A program made the translations under genes and the position numbers. From Rebecca billardiae RCC1528 (taxonomy: Eukaryota; Haptophyta), in contig OZ251238.1 of the NCBI GenBank assembly GCA_965240325.2, forward strand, positions 744,001-808,000: a stretch of DNA of 64,000 nt, in the 5' to 3' direction. The stretch's first letter is position 1. The number at the start of each line of letters is the position of its first letter. The notes below the pieces were generated by a model. It had not been told where the DNA came from, ran no database searches, and saw only the letters and a program-made list of their open reading frames with translations. Below are positions 10,852 to 21,930 of this stretch, piece by piece.

Positions 10852-12006
10852 TCACACCGCGGCGGACCCTGCCGCCCTGGACGACTCCGGTGGCGGCAGC
10901 AACGACGTCGACTCTTCTGAGTCTTCAGTCGTGTCGCGGCTGTCGCGCGCCTCCGCTGCGGCGCTCACGCGCGCATCCGTGGCAGCGCGCTCACGCGCGC
11001 CTGCCTCGTACAGAGCGAGCGCGCCGATCACCATCGCGGCGCCCAGGGCGAGCGAGGCCGAGACGGGCGTAGCGTAGATCGCGTTGGCCGCGATCGCGGT
11101 GAGCACGATCTCGGCCCCGTTCGCCAGCTCCTTGACGACCGCCGAGAGCGTGCGCAGCAGCAGCGCGGTTGAGAAGCCGGCCAGAGCGCCCACGCACAGG
11201 ATGGCGAGGGCGCTGTGCGCGTACCCTGCAAAGAAGGCCTCGGTGCTCGTGAGGAGGTGCGGCTTGAAGAGCGCGATGTACAGCGCGTTGACGAGCACGC
11301 CCCACGCGTACAGCAGCGCGTTCCGCTGGAAGAAGCCCAGCGTCCTCATGCCCTGCCCGCTCGTCTGCAGCAGCCACTGCGAGTACACGCCCCCCACGCT
11401 GCCCAGGGCGCCCTGCAGCGCGATCAGCGAGAAGGACGAGAACGGCATCGGCTGCAGCCGCTCGTCGAGCTGGGCGAGCGCGCAGCCAAGGGCGATGAGC
11501 ACGAGCGCGACCCACTGCCGCCCGGTCAGCCAGCTGTTCTTCAGCCAGCGCCGCGCGAACAGGGCGGTGAAGATCACCTTGAAATTGATCAGCGTACGGA
11601 AGGTGGGCGCGTCCGTGAGCGAGAGGTTGACAAACTGGAGCATGTTGTACGCGCAGTACACGAGCGAGGGGACCGCGAAGTAGAGCACGGTATCCATGTG
11701 CCCGAGCACGCGCCAGAGCATCGGCGGCGAGTTCGGCAGCGCGGGGCCGTCCGCGCCGAGCGCGATCGCGAGCAGCGAGCACGCCAGCTTGAGCGCTTCG
11801 ATCAGCAGGCACATGCTCGCATAGTCGAAGGTGTAACCGCCGCCGCCGCCTCGCGCGGCGGCGCGCACGAGGAGGGTCTGCGTCGTCCAGAGCCCCACGT
11901 ACGCCACGCAGCACGCCGCCTCGGTGATGCGCCTGCGCATCGCCCTCACGCACGTGTGGCACGGTCGCGCCGTCAGCGGTGAGCGGTCGCCATTGCTGTC
12001 GTACAT
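10852..12006 (-). CDS. Nucleotide-sugar transporter (SLC35A-like)
   Basis: 384 aa, intronless, ATG at 12006. About ten hydrophobic helices. Family features include the basic N-terminus before helix 1, YNMLQFVNLSLTDAPTFRTLINFKVIFTALF, GSVGGVYSQWLLQ and ILCVGALAGFSTALLLR...VVKELANGAEIVLTA, typical of the UDP-galactose/UDP-GlcNAc/CMP-sialic acid transporter family. It should exchange a nucleotide sugar for the nucleoside monophosphate across the Golgi or ER membrane. The C-terminal tail (about 50 residues) is hydrophilic and Ser/Glu-rich. The substrate cannot be called. It starts only 89 bp from the divergent PEX3 start. Confidence 0.88.
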   Translation of the reverse strand: MYDSNGDRSPLTARPCHTCVRAMRRRITEAACCVAYVGLWTTQTLLVRAAARGGGGGYTFDYASMCLLIEALKLACSLLAIALGADGPALPNSPPMLWRVLGHMDTVLYFAVPSLVYCAYNMLQFVNLSLTDAPTFRTLINFKVIFTALFARRWLKNSWLTGRQWVALVLIALGCALAQLDERLQPMPFSSFSLIALQGALGSVGGVYSQWLLQTSGQGMRTLGFFQRNALLYAWGVLVNALYIALFKPHLLTSTEAFFAGYAHSALAILCVGALAGFSTALLLRTLSAVVKELANGAEIVLTAIAANAIYATPVSASLALGAAMVIGALALYEAGARERAATDARVSAAAEARDSRDTTEDSEESTSLLPPPESSRAAGSAAV

Positions 12007-12095
12007 CAATACCAGTACTGTACGACGACGGTTCGCCAATCGCCGATGGCCGAGACTCGGCGCCAAGTGCCAACAGACAAGGCAAGCGCGAGGAG
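12007..12095. promoter_or_regulatory. divergent promoter, transporter / PEX3
   Basis: Only 89 bp separate the two opposed start codons, so core promoters and both 5' UTRs must overlap each other or the neighbouring coding sequence. No TATA box is visible. Confidence 0.45.
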
Positions 12096-13647
12096 ATGGC
12101 TTCCTGGCGGCGGCCTCGTCGCGTCCTCTTCGCCTCCGCCGCGGCGGCGACAGTGTCCGCATGCGCGTACGCGGGCTACAAGCTCTGGCAGCGCCGGCAG
12201 GAGCTCTCCCTGCTCTACCGCACCGTCTCGAGCATGCTCGCCGCGCCTAAAAGCAGGTGCGCCGTGCCAGTCCACTGCGAGATCGCGCACGCGCGCGCGC
12301 TCACACACACCACGCGCGCGCGATCCGCCACGCCGCAGGCTGCAGGTACACTTTGAGGAGACGCAGGCCGACTGCGACATCGCCGTCGCGGGGCTTGCGC
12401 CCACGCTGCGCGCCCGGCTCACCCAGCTGAGCGCGGCCGACCGCTTGCACGCCGAGCTCCGCACGGTGAGAGATCGCGCGCGCAAGCTCGAGCTGTGGGC
12501 AGAGTTGAAGGTCGCGTCGATCGCGCGCACGCTGAGCGCAGTGTACGCGCTGGTGTACACCAACCTCCTCATGCGCGTCCTCGCCAACCTCGTCGCGCGC
12601 CACCTGCTCCTCGAGCGCACGGCGGCGGCCGCGGACGGCGCGCAGCACGAGGCGCCTGGCGGCGCGGCGGCTGCCGCCGACCCCCTGGGGGCGGCGGCGG
12701 CGCGGCTGGACGCGAGCCTGAACGGCAACGGCTCGTGCACCGAGTCGGCGCGCGCGCCCGCGCCCCCGCCCTCGGCGCGCGTGCCCACCAGCGCGCAGCT
12801 CCGCGTGCTCGAGGCGTCGGAGCACCTAGTGCAAGGCGCAGGGCTGTCTGAGCTGCACGGCGCGGTGGAGAGGGGAGTCGGGGAGAGCTTCGGCGACGTG
12901 GCGCTGACGCGCGCGCTCACGCCGCGGGAGCTGGAGGCGCTGCTCCGCCGCGTGCGCGCGCCGCTGGAGCGCGGCGTGGCGGCGCACGCGCTGCTGCGCC
13001 GCGTGCTGCTCCCTGCCGAGGTCGCGCCCGCCGCTCGCGCGAGCGGCGGCGACGGCGGCAGTCTTGGCCGCGCGGACGCGGCGCAGGCGTGCGCCGCGGG
13101 CGCGCCAGTCGCGGCGCTGCTGCTTCGGGAGGTGCGTGAGGTGGTGGACAGCGCGCCGTTCCGACTGGTGCTCGACCAGATGCTCGACGCCGCGTTCGCG
13201 GAGCTCAGCCGCGAGCTCAACGAGCGCATCGCACCGCCTGCCCGAGAGGCGCGCGCGAGCGCAGCCGAGCCCGCGGCAGCGGCGGCGGCGGCGGCGGCGG
13301 CGGCGCTGCCGCTGGCGAAGATTGTGCCGCTGGTGAGCAACTGCTTCGGCTCGGTTCTCGCCGATCCGCGCGCGGGCGCAGACGCGGCCCACGGGGCGCC
13401 TCCTGCGGGGCGCTACCTGCGCGCAGCCTCGGGCGTGCCATCCCTGCCTGAGCTCTGCTTGATGGCTTACGCCCCCCAGGCCGCGGCCGAGCCTGAAGCT
13501 GCGGAGGCATGCGCGGCGCTCGTGGCCGGACTTGGCCTCGGGCTCGGCGCGGGCGCGCAGCCTGAGCATGCCGCCGGCACCGGCGCGTTCGAGGCGGCGG
13601 CCACCGCGGGCACACTACTGGCCGAGGCCGACGCGTGCCACGAATGA
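12096..13647 (+). CDS. PEX3: Peroxin-3 (peroxisome membrane biogenesis)
   Basis: Exons 12096-12256 and 12339-13647; 489 aa. Intron of 82 nt with GTGCGC/CGCAG borders. The N-terminus has the PEX3 layout: short basic start, one membrane helix (VLFASAAAATVSACAYAGYKLW) and a polar region, then the diagnostic VHFEETQADCD followed by LWAELKVASIARTLSAVYALVYTNLLMRVL. PEX3 docks PEX19 and its membrane-protein cargo on the peroxisome or ER. The C-terminal half is alanine-rich and includes a (GCG)n-encoded Ala tract at about 13280-13310, longer than usual. Identity rests on the N-terminal third. Confidence 0.85.
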
Positions 13648-14859
13648 TCAGATAGATTCCAGGCGGATCTTCATGAATCATGATCTTGATGCGCATCACG
13701 TGCTCAGCACGTACTACAGGCAATCGCGGGCAATATATTAAGAAGTAGTCAGAGATCTCGTTATCATCAGCACGGCTAGTCGACGTCGTATCTCGGTTTC
13801 GACTGATAGATATCATCATCGATCTCAATATAGTAGGCATCACTATACTGCTTACACTAAAATACAATCCGATAGCCATTCATTGCCGCGGTACGTTACG
13901 CGGCCCGCGCCGCGGCGCCGCCGCCGAGCGCATATATACTGACTATATAATTTAATACGGTACTGCTCTACGGAGTCGGAGTCGTCTGCTCGATGACAGC
14001 ACTGTATATGCAGTCATCATCATATCGTATATATATTAGATTTATTCGTCATCACGACGACCGCCCGATCGGCGAGTGTCAAGTCACGCGCCGACCGGGA
14101 AGGAAGTGAACCCCGTCCGTGGCGGGCCCCACCCGTCAGTGGGGCGCGCTCGGCGCTGCGGGCGTCGATCGTCCGGACGTCACGGACACGGTCACCGACA
14201 CCGGGCCGGCCATGCCCGTCAGTCATTAAATAGTCATCATACTCATATCCGAGTGGCCGTCATCAGCGTCAGCCGAAGAGTGCGGACAAGTGTCGTCATC
14301 TAAGTATATATATATATATATGTGGTCCGGGCGGTGACCGTACGTATAGCAGTGATGGAGTCCGGGCGGTGACCGTACGTATAGCAGTGATGGAGTCGTT
14401 GCTAGCGCTCTTGCCGTTGCGCGTCGCGGCGCTACTCTCGCCCCGTCGGTCGGGTCCCCGGGGGCCGGGCCGCCAGCGGGCTGCGCAGCATCGGTCCCGG
14501 GGCCGATCGGAAGCGACGTCGGTCACTACGGAAGCCAGTGCCGCGCGGATCGAAGCGCCAATAAGCGGGCCGGAAGGCACGGCCACGGGACTGGCACTCA
14601 ATAAGGGCCCTGCTAGAATGACGGGCGCCGCCCGCGGGCCCGCCGAAAGCTACGGTACCTACGACTACTACGTACTTCCTCGGATCCGCGAAGCCCGATC
14701 ACTAGCACTACGGCCACGGGCATATCACAGCGGCACCACCCGCCGCCGGACGCCACCGGTGGCGGGCTGCGCGCTCTGTTAGCTAGTTAGTTCTGGAAGC
14801 GGCGCGCGTCAGGTCAGGGCCGAAAGCCCGAAGGCGAAAGGCGAAAGCCAGAGGAGCCG
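13648..14859. other. intergenic with 35-bp tandem duplication
   Basis: Convergent 3' flanks of PEX3 and the NEK gene. AT-richer than the genes, with (TA)n at 14305-14321. No supportable gene. See the tandem repeat entry. Confidence 0.4.
14326..14395. repeat. tandem duplication, 2 x 35 bp
   Basis: The 35-bp unit beginning TCCGGGCGGTGACCG and ending GTGATGGAG occurs twice with no differences (14326-14360, 14361-14395), directly after a (TA)n run. Confidence 0.9.
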
Positions 14860-15139
14860 TCACCGCGGTTCCGCCATCGTGTGCGGCAGGCACTCCTCCA
14901 GGTCGACGAGCGTGTGCACGACGGGCAGCAGCACGCCCGCCTTCTCGCCGAGCAGCCGCTTGACCGCGCCCTCGCCCTCCAGCCCCGCCTCCTCCTCGCG
15001 CGCCACGCGCATCACGTCGTCCAATCGCGAGCCGCCGCCGAGCTGCTGAGATAGAATCTCGCGCAGCCGGTTGGCCTTCTGCCGCAGGGTGGCGTCCGTG
15101 GGCACGCGCAGCATGGATGGCGGCTGCGCCGCCGAGCTC

Positions 15140-15177
<38 letters not shown>

Positions 15178-18100
15178 GCTCTGCGCGGAGCCCTGCCGCC
15201 CGACCGCGGCCGGCGGCGCGCCGCCGTTCGCGCCCGGTGCGCCGCCGCCCTCCTCGTCCGCACGCGGCGGCGGTGGGCGCCGCCGGCCCGGCTTTGGAGG
15301 CGAAGCCTCGATCTCCCACGCGAAGCCGCCGGTGCCGGAGCGCTTGGACTGCAGCGCCTCGCTCGCCCCGTCTGCGCCGCCCTCCGCGCTGCGCGAGCCC
15401 GCGTCTAAGCTGGGCAGGCCCGCAGCCAGCGCGGCGTCTGCGTCCGCGGCGGGCGCGGCCGGCCGCCGCCAGCCAGGGTGAGGGGCGACGGGCGCGGCCG
15501 CGCCGCCCGCCGCCGTCGGCTGGTCGGCGTCCGCCGCGTCCGCGCGCGTGTCGAGCTGCTGGAAGACCGTGGCGATATCCTCACCCAGCTCCTCGCCGTC
15601 GTCGCGCGGGTCGTACAGGACCGCGATCTCGGACTCGTCAATTCCGGGCGGCACCATCACCACCGCCTCCGCCTCCGAGCCCGAGGCGCCTGACGGCTCC
15701 GCCGCCCCGCCGCCGCCGCTGCCGTCCTGGGCGCTGTCGGCGGGGACGAGCACGTAGCGGGAGCGCAGCTTGGCGATGTCCGCGGCGATCTGGCGCATCT
15801 CGCGCTGCGCCGAGTTGACCAGCTGCCGCGCCGCCTCGCCCGTGAGCGCGCAGCTGTCCACGAGGCGCATCACCGCCTGCGCCGCAAGCGCGCGCGAGCC
15901 GCGCGGCGCGCACAGGGGTCTGGGTGTTGAGGGCGGGCGCGCCATCGCGCCGCGCGGCGTGGGCGCGGCGTGGGCGGCGCGGGGTCGCGCGCCGGCGCAC
16001 CTCGCGCTGCTCGTTGAGCGAAGCGAGCCGCTCCGCCATCTCCTCGTCCGAGACGAGCCGCCAGGTCGGGTTGGCGCGCTGCAGGGCGGCAGCCTCAGCG
16101 CTCGACGGCGCGCGCCGCTCCGCAGGCTGCGGCGCCGCCTGCGTCTGCGGCGGCGCGCTCACCAGCGTGGCCGCCATTGCATCCGCCACGCCGCTCGGCG
16201 GCAGCGCGCCGCCGGGTGCGGGCGCGGCGCGCGCGCCCGGCGGCTGCTGCGGCTGCGGCTGCGGCTGCGGCTGCTGCGGCTGCGGCTGTGCCGGCTGTGC
16301 CGGCGGCAGCGGATACGCCGCCTGTGGCGGCTGCGGCACGCGCGCCGTCTGTGTGGGCACGAACACCTCGACCTGGTCGGCCTTCCACTGCGCACTCGCC
16401 TGCTGCCTGGCGAGCCTGTCGCGGCGCATCTTCGCGCGCTGCTCGTCGTACTTCGCCTGCAGCTCGCGCACCTTCTGCGCCTCGACGGCGCGGGCAATGG
16501 CCGCCGCCTCAACTGACACTGGCGGGTCCTGGGCGGCGGCGCCGCGCCGGCCGCGGCCCGGGGACTCGCCTCGCTTCGAGTAGCTGCCGCCCGCGCCGGC
16601 GCGCGCGGCGCTGCTGCCGCCGGCGCCGGCGCCGCTGCCGCCCGCCGGCGCCGCGTCCGCCCCGGGCGCGAACGGGTTGACCGGCGGGCGCGCGCCGCGC
16701 GCGTTCAGCCCGCCCGCGCCGCGCGCCGCAGACCCCGCCGAGGGCGTGCGTGCGCCTGGCTCGCCATCCGCCGAGCCGAGCGCCTCCTGCGAGGACTGCG
16801 GCGTGATCTGGTTGAACTCCGACGCGAGTAATCGCTCGTCGAGGAACTTGGTGATGCGCGCCTGCGCGCAGCCGGCGCGAGCGCGTGTCGGCCGTGTGGG
16901 GGGACGCGAGGCTGCGCTCAGCCGCGCGCACGGCGGGGCGCAGCGCGCGTCGCCCGCGGGCGCGCGCCCTGCGGCTGCGCGCTCCGCGCAAGCCGGATTG
17001 GGCTGGGCGGCTCGGCGCGTCGGCCGCGGCCTCTGCGCACGGCATGGCTCGGCACGGCTCGGCGCGGCACGGCGCGGCACGGCGCGGCCCTGGCGCGGCG
17101 CGACGCCAACACGCGCCGTGCGCGCGGCGCGGCGCGACGGGCGCTTTGGCTCCGGGCGCGCCACACCGCTCCGCACACACCGCTCCTCACCTTGACGAAA
17201 TCGCGCTCGAGAATGTCGTGGATGTGCGGCCGCCTCGCCGGGTCCTTGAGCAGGCAGCTGTCGATCACCGCCGCCAGCTCGCGCGGCGTGCTCTGCGGCA
17301 GCGGCGGATAGGAGCCACCAACAATCTGCATCACGAGCGCGGGCATATTATTCGCGTGGAAAGGCAGCTTCAGCGAAAGGAGCTCATACAGAATCACGCC
17401 GAGCGACCACACGTCGCAGCTGGGGGGCGGTGCGGGCGGGGGACGGCGATGCGCCGGGCGAGAGCGAGGCTGCGGTGTGAGCGGAGCAAGCGCTTTCTGC
17501 TCTGCTGCTGCGCGCAGCCCAGGCCCGCGCGCCCCGCGCCCACCCCAGCACGCACTGCGCCGCCCGCGCCGCGCAGCTGCGGCGGAGCGCGGCCGGTGGG
17601 CACGCCCCCCACCCCCGCTCCGCGCGCGCGCCCGACCGCGCTGCGCACCGGTTGTTGTACTCCTTCCCCTCGCACAGCTCGGGCGCGAGGTAGAGGGGCG
17701 TGCCCACGCACGTGTGCGCCACCGAGAGGGTCGAGCCCAGCACCTTCGAGATGCCAAAGTCGCCGAGGCGGACGTAGTTCTCGCGCGTGAGGAAGATGTT
17801 CTGCGGCTTGAGGTCGCGGTGCATCACCTGCGCCGCGCGCCGCGCGCGCCGCCGCGGCGTGCTCAGCGCCGGGCGGCGCACCGCGCAGGGACTGCGGCGG
17901 GCGCGCACGGCTCGCGCGCCGCCGGCCGGCGCGCGCGCGCGGCATGCGCGCACCTTGCGGTCGTGCGCGTGCTTGAGCGCCAGGCAGATCTGCACGAACC
18001 AGTCGAGCACCTGCTCCGCGCCGAAGCCCGCGCCGCCCGCCTGCTTCTGCATGTCGATCCTCTGCGAGAGGTCGCCGCCGTCAGCGTATTCCATCACGAT

Positions 18101-18382
18101 CGCCAGCTTGCCGTCCTCCTCCGTGTAGTGCTCGTACATGCGGATGATGTGCGGGTGGCGGCGGAGGCGCTGGAGCACCTCGCACTCCGTCTTCGCGTCC
18201 GCCCGGTCCTTCTCCGAGAGCATGCTCATGTCGACCAGCTTCATCACGCACTGGCGCGAGTCCGCCTGCCGCCGCACGAGGAACACGACCCCAAACGAGC
18301 CGCGGCCAATCATCTTGAGCGGCGTGTACTTGCGGCTGATCTTGGGAAGAGCATCCTTCTTCTTCACGGGCACCCGCTTCAT
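14860..18382 (-). CDS. NIMA-related protein kinase, NEK1-like
   Basis: Exons, complement of 14860-15876, 16001-16861, 17191-17419, 17649-17827, 17954-18382; 904 aa. The kinase domain occupies about residues 18-280: IGRGSFGVV glycine loop, VMKLVDM lysine, HRDLKPQNIF, GDFGISK and the APE equivalent GTPLYLAPEL. After it comes ILERDFVKARITKFLDERLLASEF, matching the segment that follows the kinase domain in NEK1/NEK5. Then a region rich in Pro, Gln and Gly, a helical stretch (RAVEAQKVRELQAKYDEQRA), and an acidic C-terminal part with poly-Gly. NEK1-type kinases act in cilia/basal bodies and in DNA-damage signalling. Introns of 329, 229, 126 and 124 nt were placed by frame continuity. It is head to head with CSA. 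Confidence 0.88.
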
Positions 18383-18566
18383 CGCGCCCGGCGGCTCGGC
18401 CGACCGGCGCGACCGCGGGACCGACCGGCGCGCCGCAAGTCGTGCCGTACCCGCCGCCACGCAAGCAACCCTCGAGCGCGCGCTAGCCAGTGGCAAGTCG
18501 CGCGGCCTGACTGACACTGACACGGGCGGGGGCGATGGCTGCCGCCCGGGCGCGACACGGTGTGCG
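18383..18566. promoter_or_regulatory. divergent promoter, NEK1-like / CSA
   Basis: 184 bp between two opposed ATGs. GC-rich with no evident TATA box; both genes must be driven from here. Confidence 0.45.
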
Positions 18567-19301
18567 ATGAGCCTGCTCTCGCTGCTGCGCTTCCGCGAGA
18601 TGGGCGGCGCGCCGCCCGAGGCGTACCCGCTCGAGCTGAGCGTACAGCACATGCGCACGCAGGCCCTCGAGCTCTCCACGCGCAAGGAGATCGCCTCCGT
18701 CCACCGCGCGGGCGTGCGCGCGCTCTCGTGCGCCGATCGCTACCTGCTCGCGGGCGACACCGAGGGCCTCCTTGCCGTGTACGACTCGCAGCACGCGCCC
18801 GCCGAGGCGGGGCCGGGGCTGCAGCTCGTGGACTCGCTCGCGCGCCTGCCCAAGGCGCACAAGTACGCCGTCTCCTCCGTCTGCTGGTACCCGCCGGACC
18901 CGGGCCTGTTTGTGAGCGGCGGGTACGACGGCCGCGTGCGCGCGTGGGATGCAAACGAGCTGGAGCCCGTGCTCGACTTCGACCTGCAGGGGCGCGTGTA
19001 CGCGCTCGACCTCTCGGCGTGCGCGGGCACGCACGGCCTCATCGCCGTCGGCGCGGAGGAGGCCACCGTCCGCCTGTGCGACCTGCGCTCGGGCGCGCAC
19101 ACGCACGTGCTGCACGGGCACAGCGCCCCGGTGTGGGCCGTGCGCTGGTCTCCCGCGCGCGAGCACGTGCTCGCGAGTGGCTCGCAGGACTGCCGCGCGC
19201 GCGTGTGGGACGTGCGCAAGGCGGGCGCGCTGCACGAGCTCGACAAGACGCGCACCGCCGAGGCGCGCCTGCGAGGGAGCGGCGGCGCGCGAGCGCGCGG
19301 C

Positions 19302-19333
<32 letters not shown>

Positions 19334-19943
19334 CGCCTACGGATGCGCGGGCGGCGAGCGGCCGGCGCAGCGGCAGCGGCACAGCGCGCACGATGGCGGC
19401 GTGAACGGGCTGCTCTTCTCGCGCGACGGGCTCGAGCTGCTCACCTTCGGCAAGGACGACCGGCTGCGGCTGTGGGACGTGGGCACCGGGCTGAATCTGA
19501 ATGTGCACTACGAGCAGCCGGCCAATCACGCGCCGCGGCTCGTGCAGATGGCGGTGGCCGACTGCGGCGGCGGTGGCGGCGGCCAGCATTCGTTCGCGTA
19601 CGTGCCGTGCGGCCGGCTGGTGCACGAGTACGAGTGGGCGAGCGGGAAGCTGCGCCGGCGGCTCCGCTGCCACTTCGAGCGCGTCAACGCCCTCGCGTAC
19701 TCGCAGGCGTGCGAGGAGCTCTTCTCGGGCTCAGACGACCAGACGATTGGCGTGTGGGCGCCGCCCAGCGCGGGGCTGTGCGCCGACGCGGGCGCGGCGG
19801 GCGCGGCGCGCGGCGAGGCGCGCGCCGGCGGTGGCGGCGTGGAGCTGGACGAGGATGCGTGGAGTGACCAGGACGATGATGCCGCGCCTCCGCCGCCGCG
19901 CGGGTGGAGAGGCGGGTCTCGACAGCGGCGCCAGAGGAGGTGA
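18567..19943 (+). CDS. ERCC8: CSA / ERCC8-like WD40 repair protein
   Basis: 458 aa, intronless. The N-terminus (LLSLLRFREMGG..., then LELSTRKEIASVHRAGVRALS) follows the layout of human CSA, in which a short helix-loop-helix before the beta-propeller binds DDB1. WD repeats follow: YLLAGDTEGLLAVYD, LFVSGGYDGRVRAWD, LIAVGAEEATVRLCDLR, VLASGSQDCRARVWDVR, LLTFGKDDRLRLWD and ELFSGSDDQTIGVW. CSA is the substrate receptor of the CUL4-DDB1 ubiquitin ligase in transcription-coupled nucleotide excision repair. Insertions of poly-Gly (around 19300-19325) and a Gly/Ala/acidic tail lengthen it beyond the roughly 396 residues of the human protein. Assignment is by propeller layout and N-terminus. Confidence 0.78.
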
Positions 19944-20091
19944 GTTTTGAGTTTTCTCCGCCGGCGGAGAATTCCGATACTCCTCCCCGCGCAGAAAATA
20001 AGAAAGGCGGAGAATATACATATCTGATGCATGAGCCGCGAAAAACAAATGCCGGCCCCGCCGATTCCGGCATCACGTGATCACGTCCAAG

Positions 20092-21930
20092 ATGGAGGGC
20101 GCGGCCTTCTACGTGGACAAGAAGCGCCGTGCCGCCGATGATGCGCGCGCGACTGGACCCGCGGCGGCGCGGGCGCGCGCGCTGTCGAAGGAGCGCGAGC
20201 TCGAGCGTCTTGTCTTCGGCCGGGACGACGAGTTCGAAGCCAAGCTCGGGCGCGAGCTCGACGACGACGACGACGACGCCGATGCGGACGGCGACAGCGT
20301 CGAGGGCGACGGCACGGAGGCGGCGCGCGCCGAGCACGGCGGGCGCGCGGCGGGGCGCGCGGCGTGGGTGGACGAGGACGATGAGTCAGTCGCCGTCGAC
20401 CTCACCAAAGCCTCGCGCACCAAGAAGCTCCGACGCTCGGAGAAGGAGGCCGTCGTGAGCGGCTCCGTGTATGAGCAACGGCTGCGAGAGCAGTTCGAGC
20501 GCGCGCACGGCAGCGTGGCGTGGGCGCGGAGGCGGGCTCGGAAAGGGGCGGGCGCTGCGGACGGCGGCAAAGACGGCGCCACCGAGCGCGCTGACGACGA
20601 CGACGACGACGACGACGAGCTCAGCGCGGCCGAGGACGAGGACGAGGGCGCGCTCGGCGCTGCGCTGCGCACGACCCGTCCTCTGGTGCACAAGCCCGCG
20701 CTCACCGCCACCGAGGTGCGCGTGTCCCGCGCGTGCGACGCGAACGCGAGCGAGCGCTCGGAGGCGGTGGTGCAGGCCATCGACTTCCACCCGACCAACG
20801 ACCTCTTCCTCACCGCAGGTGAGCGAGCGCGCGCGCGCGCCGGCGCCCCTGCGCCGTGCGCGGCGCCGCGCGTGCGCCAAGGCCGCCACCGTTCACACGC
20901 GGTGGGGTGCGCACGCGCACGCGCGCGCGCGCGCGCTCGGGCAGGCTTCGACCGGACCCTGCGCCTCTTCCGCATCGACGGCACGGACAACCCAAAGGTG
21001 CAGGGCGTCTTCCTGCAGGACTGCCCGATGAGCTCGGCCGCGTTCAGCGCAGACGGCCGGCAGGTGGTCGCTGCCGGCCGCGCGCGCCACTTCTATGCGG
21101 TCGACCTGGGAGCGGGCTCGGTGTCAAAGGTGCCCCCGCTGCGCGGCCGGAAGGAGCGGAGCCTCTCGGGCCTGGTGCTCTCGGCGGACGGCGAGTGGCT
21201 CGCGTTCGCCGGCGAGAAGGGCGCCGTCCTCCTCGTCTCCGCGCGCACCAAGCAGCTGGTCACGCCTCTGCAGATGAACCGCAGCGGCGCCGCGCTTGCC
21301 TTTGGTCCGAACGGCCACCTCTGGAGCGCGGGCAAGGCGGGGGAGGCGTACCTGTGGGACGTGCGCTCGTCGCGCTGCGTGTGCCGCTTCGTCGACGAGG
21401 GGATGAGCGAGACGACGGCGCTCGCGGCGTCGCCGGACGGCAGCAGGCTCGCCGTCGGTGCGCGCCGCTTGACCCCGGCGCGCGCGCAGCGGTGCCCCCG
21501 CCCGCCGAGCGGTGGACCGCGCCTCACACCCGCGCGCCGCGCCTGCGCCGCCGCGCGCGCCGCAGGCTCGGCGAGCGGCGTCGTCAACGTGTACGACGCG
21601 CGCTCGCTGCTCTCGCTCGATGGGCCCGCCCGGCCGCTCAAGAGCATCCTCAACCTCTCGACCGCCATCACCAGCCTCCAGTACAACCACGACAGCCAGC
21701 TACTCGCCATCGGCTCGCGGCAGAAGCGGAACGCGCTGCGGCTGATGCACGGGCCCAGCCTGGGCGTGTACCGCAACTGGCCGACCGCCAAGACGCCGCT
21801 GCGCCACGTGCAGTGCTGCGCCTTCAGCGCGGCCAGCCAGTACTTCGCGAGCGGCAACGACGCGGGCGCGGTGCTCCTCTACCGTGTGCACCACTACAGC
21901 GACGCGCCCGCCCGTGCTGTCGTCGCCTGA
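20092..21930 (+). CDS. UTP18: U3 snoRNP protein UTP18 (WD40)
   Basis: Exons 20092-20818, 20945-21457, 21566-21930; 534 aa. Introns of 126 and 108 nt (GTGAGC and GTGCGC donors, GCAG acceptors) are confirmed by conserved joins LTAGFDRTLRLFRIDG and AVGSASGVVNVYD. The acidic, lysine-rich N-terminus (ELERLVFGRDDEF, poly-Asp runs, KLRRSEKEAVV) and the propeller (KVQGVFLQDCPMSSAAFSADG, HLWSAGKAGEAYLWDVRSS, ASGNDAGAVLLYRV) match UTP18, a component of the small-subunit processome that cleaves 35S pre-rRNA in the nucleolus. An overlapping ATCACGTGATCACG E-box motif sits just upstream of the ATG. Spacing from the CSA stop is 148 bp on the same strand. Confidence 0.9.
   Translation: MEGAAFYVDKKRRAADDARATGPAAARARALSKERELERLVFGRDDEFEAKLGRELDDDDDDADADGDSVEGDGTEAARAEHGGRAAGRAAWVDEDDESVAVDLTKASRTKKLRRSEKEAVVSGSVYEQRLREQFERAHGSVAWARRRARKGAGAADGGKDGATERADDDDDDDDELSAAEDEDEGALGAALRTTRPLVHKPALTATEVRVSRACDANASERSEAVVQAIDFHPTNDLFLTAGERARARAGAPAPCAAPRVRQGRHRSHAVGCARARARARARAGFDRTLRLFRIDGTDNPKVQGVFLQDCPMSSAAFSADGRQVVAAGRARHFYAVDLGAGSVSKVPPLRGRKERSLSGLVLSADGEWLAFAGEKGAVLLVSARTKQLVTPLQMNRSGAALAFGPNGHLWSAGKAGEAYLWDVRSSRCVCRFVDEGMSETTALAASPDGSRLAVGARRLTPARAQRCPRPPSGGPRLTPARRACAAARAAGSASGVVNVYDARSLLSLDGPARPLKSILNLSTAITSLQYNHDSQLLAIGSRQKRNALRLMHGPSLGVYRNWPTAKTPLRHVQCCAFSAASQYFASGNDAGAVLLYRVHHYSDAPARAVVA

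Noticed and set aside
10739-10855. N-terminal extension of glutaredoxin to 10855
   Set aside because: That start codon is GTG and would overlap the upstream transporter's stop; ATG 10738 fits better.
15638-17176. A separate 512-codon gene in the NEK region
   Set aside because: Its central part is exon 4 of the NEK-like gene; both ends read into introns.
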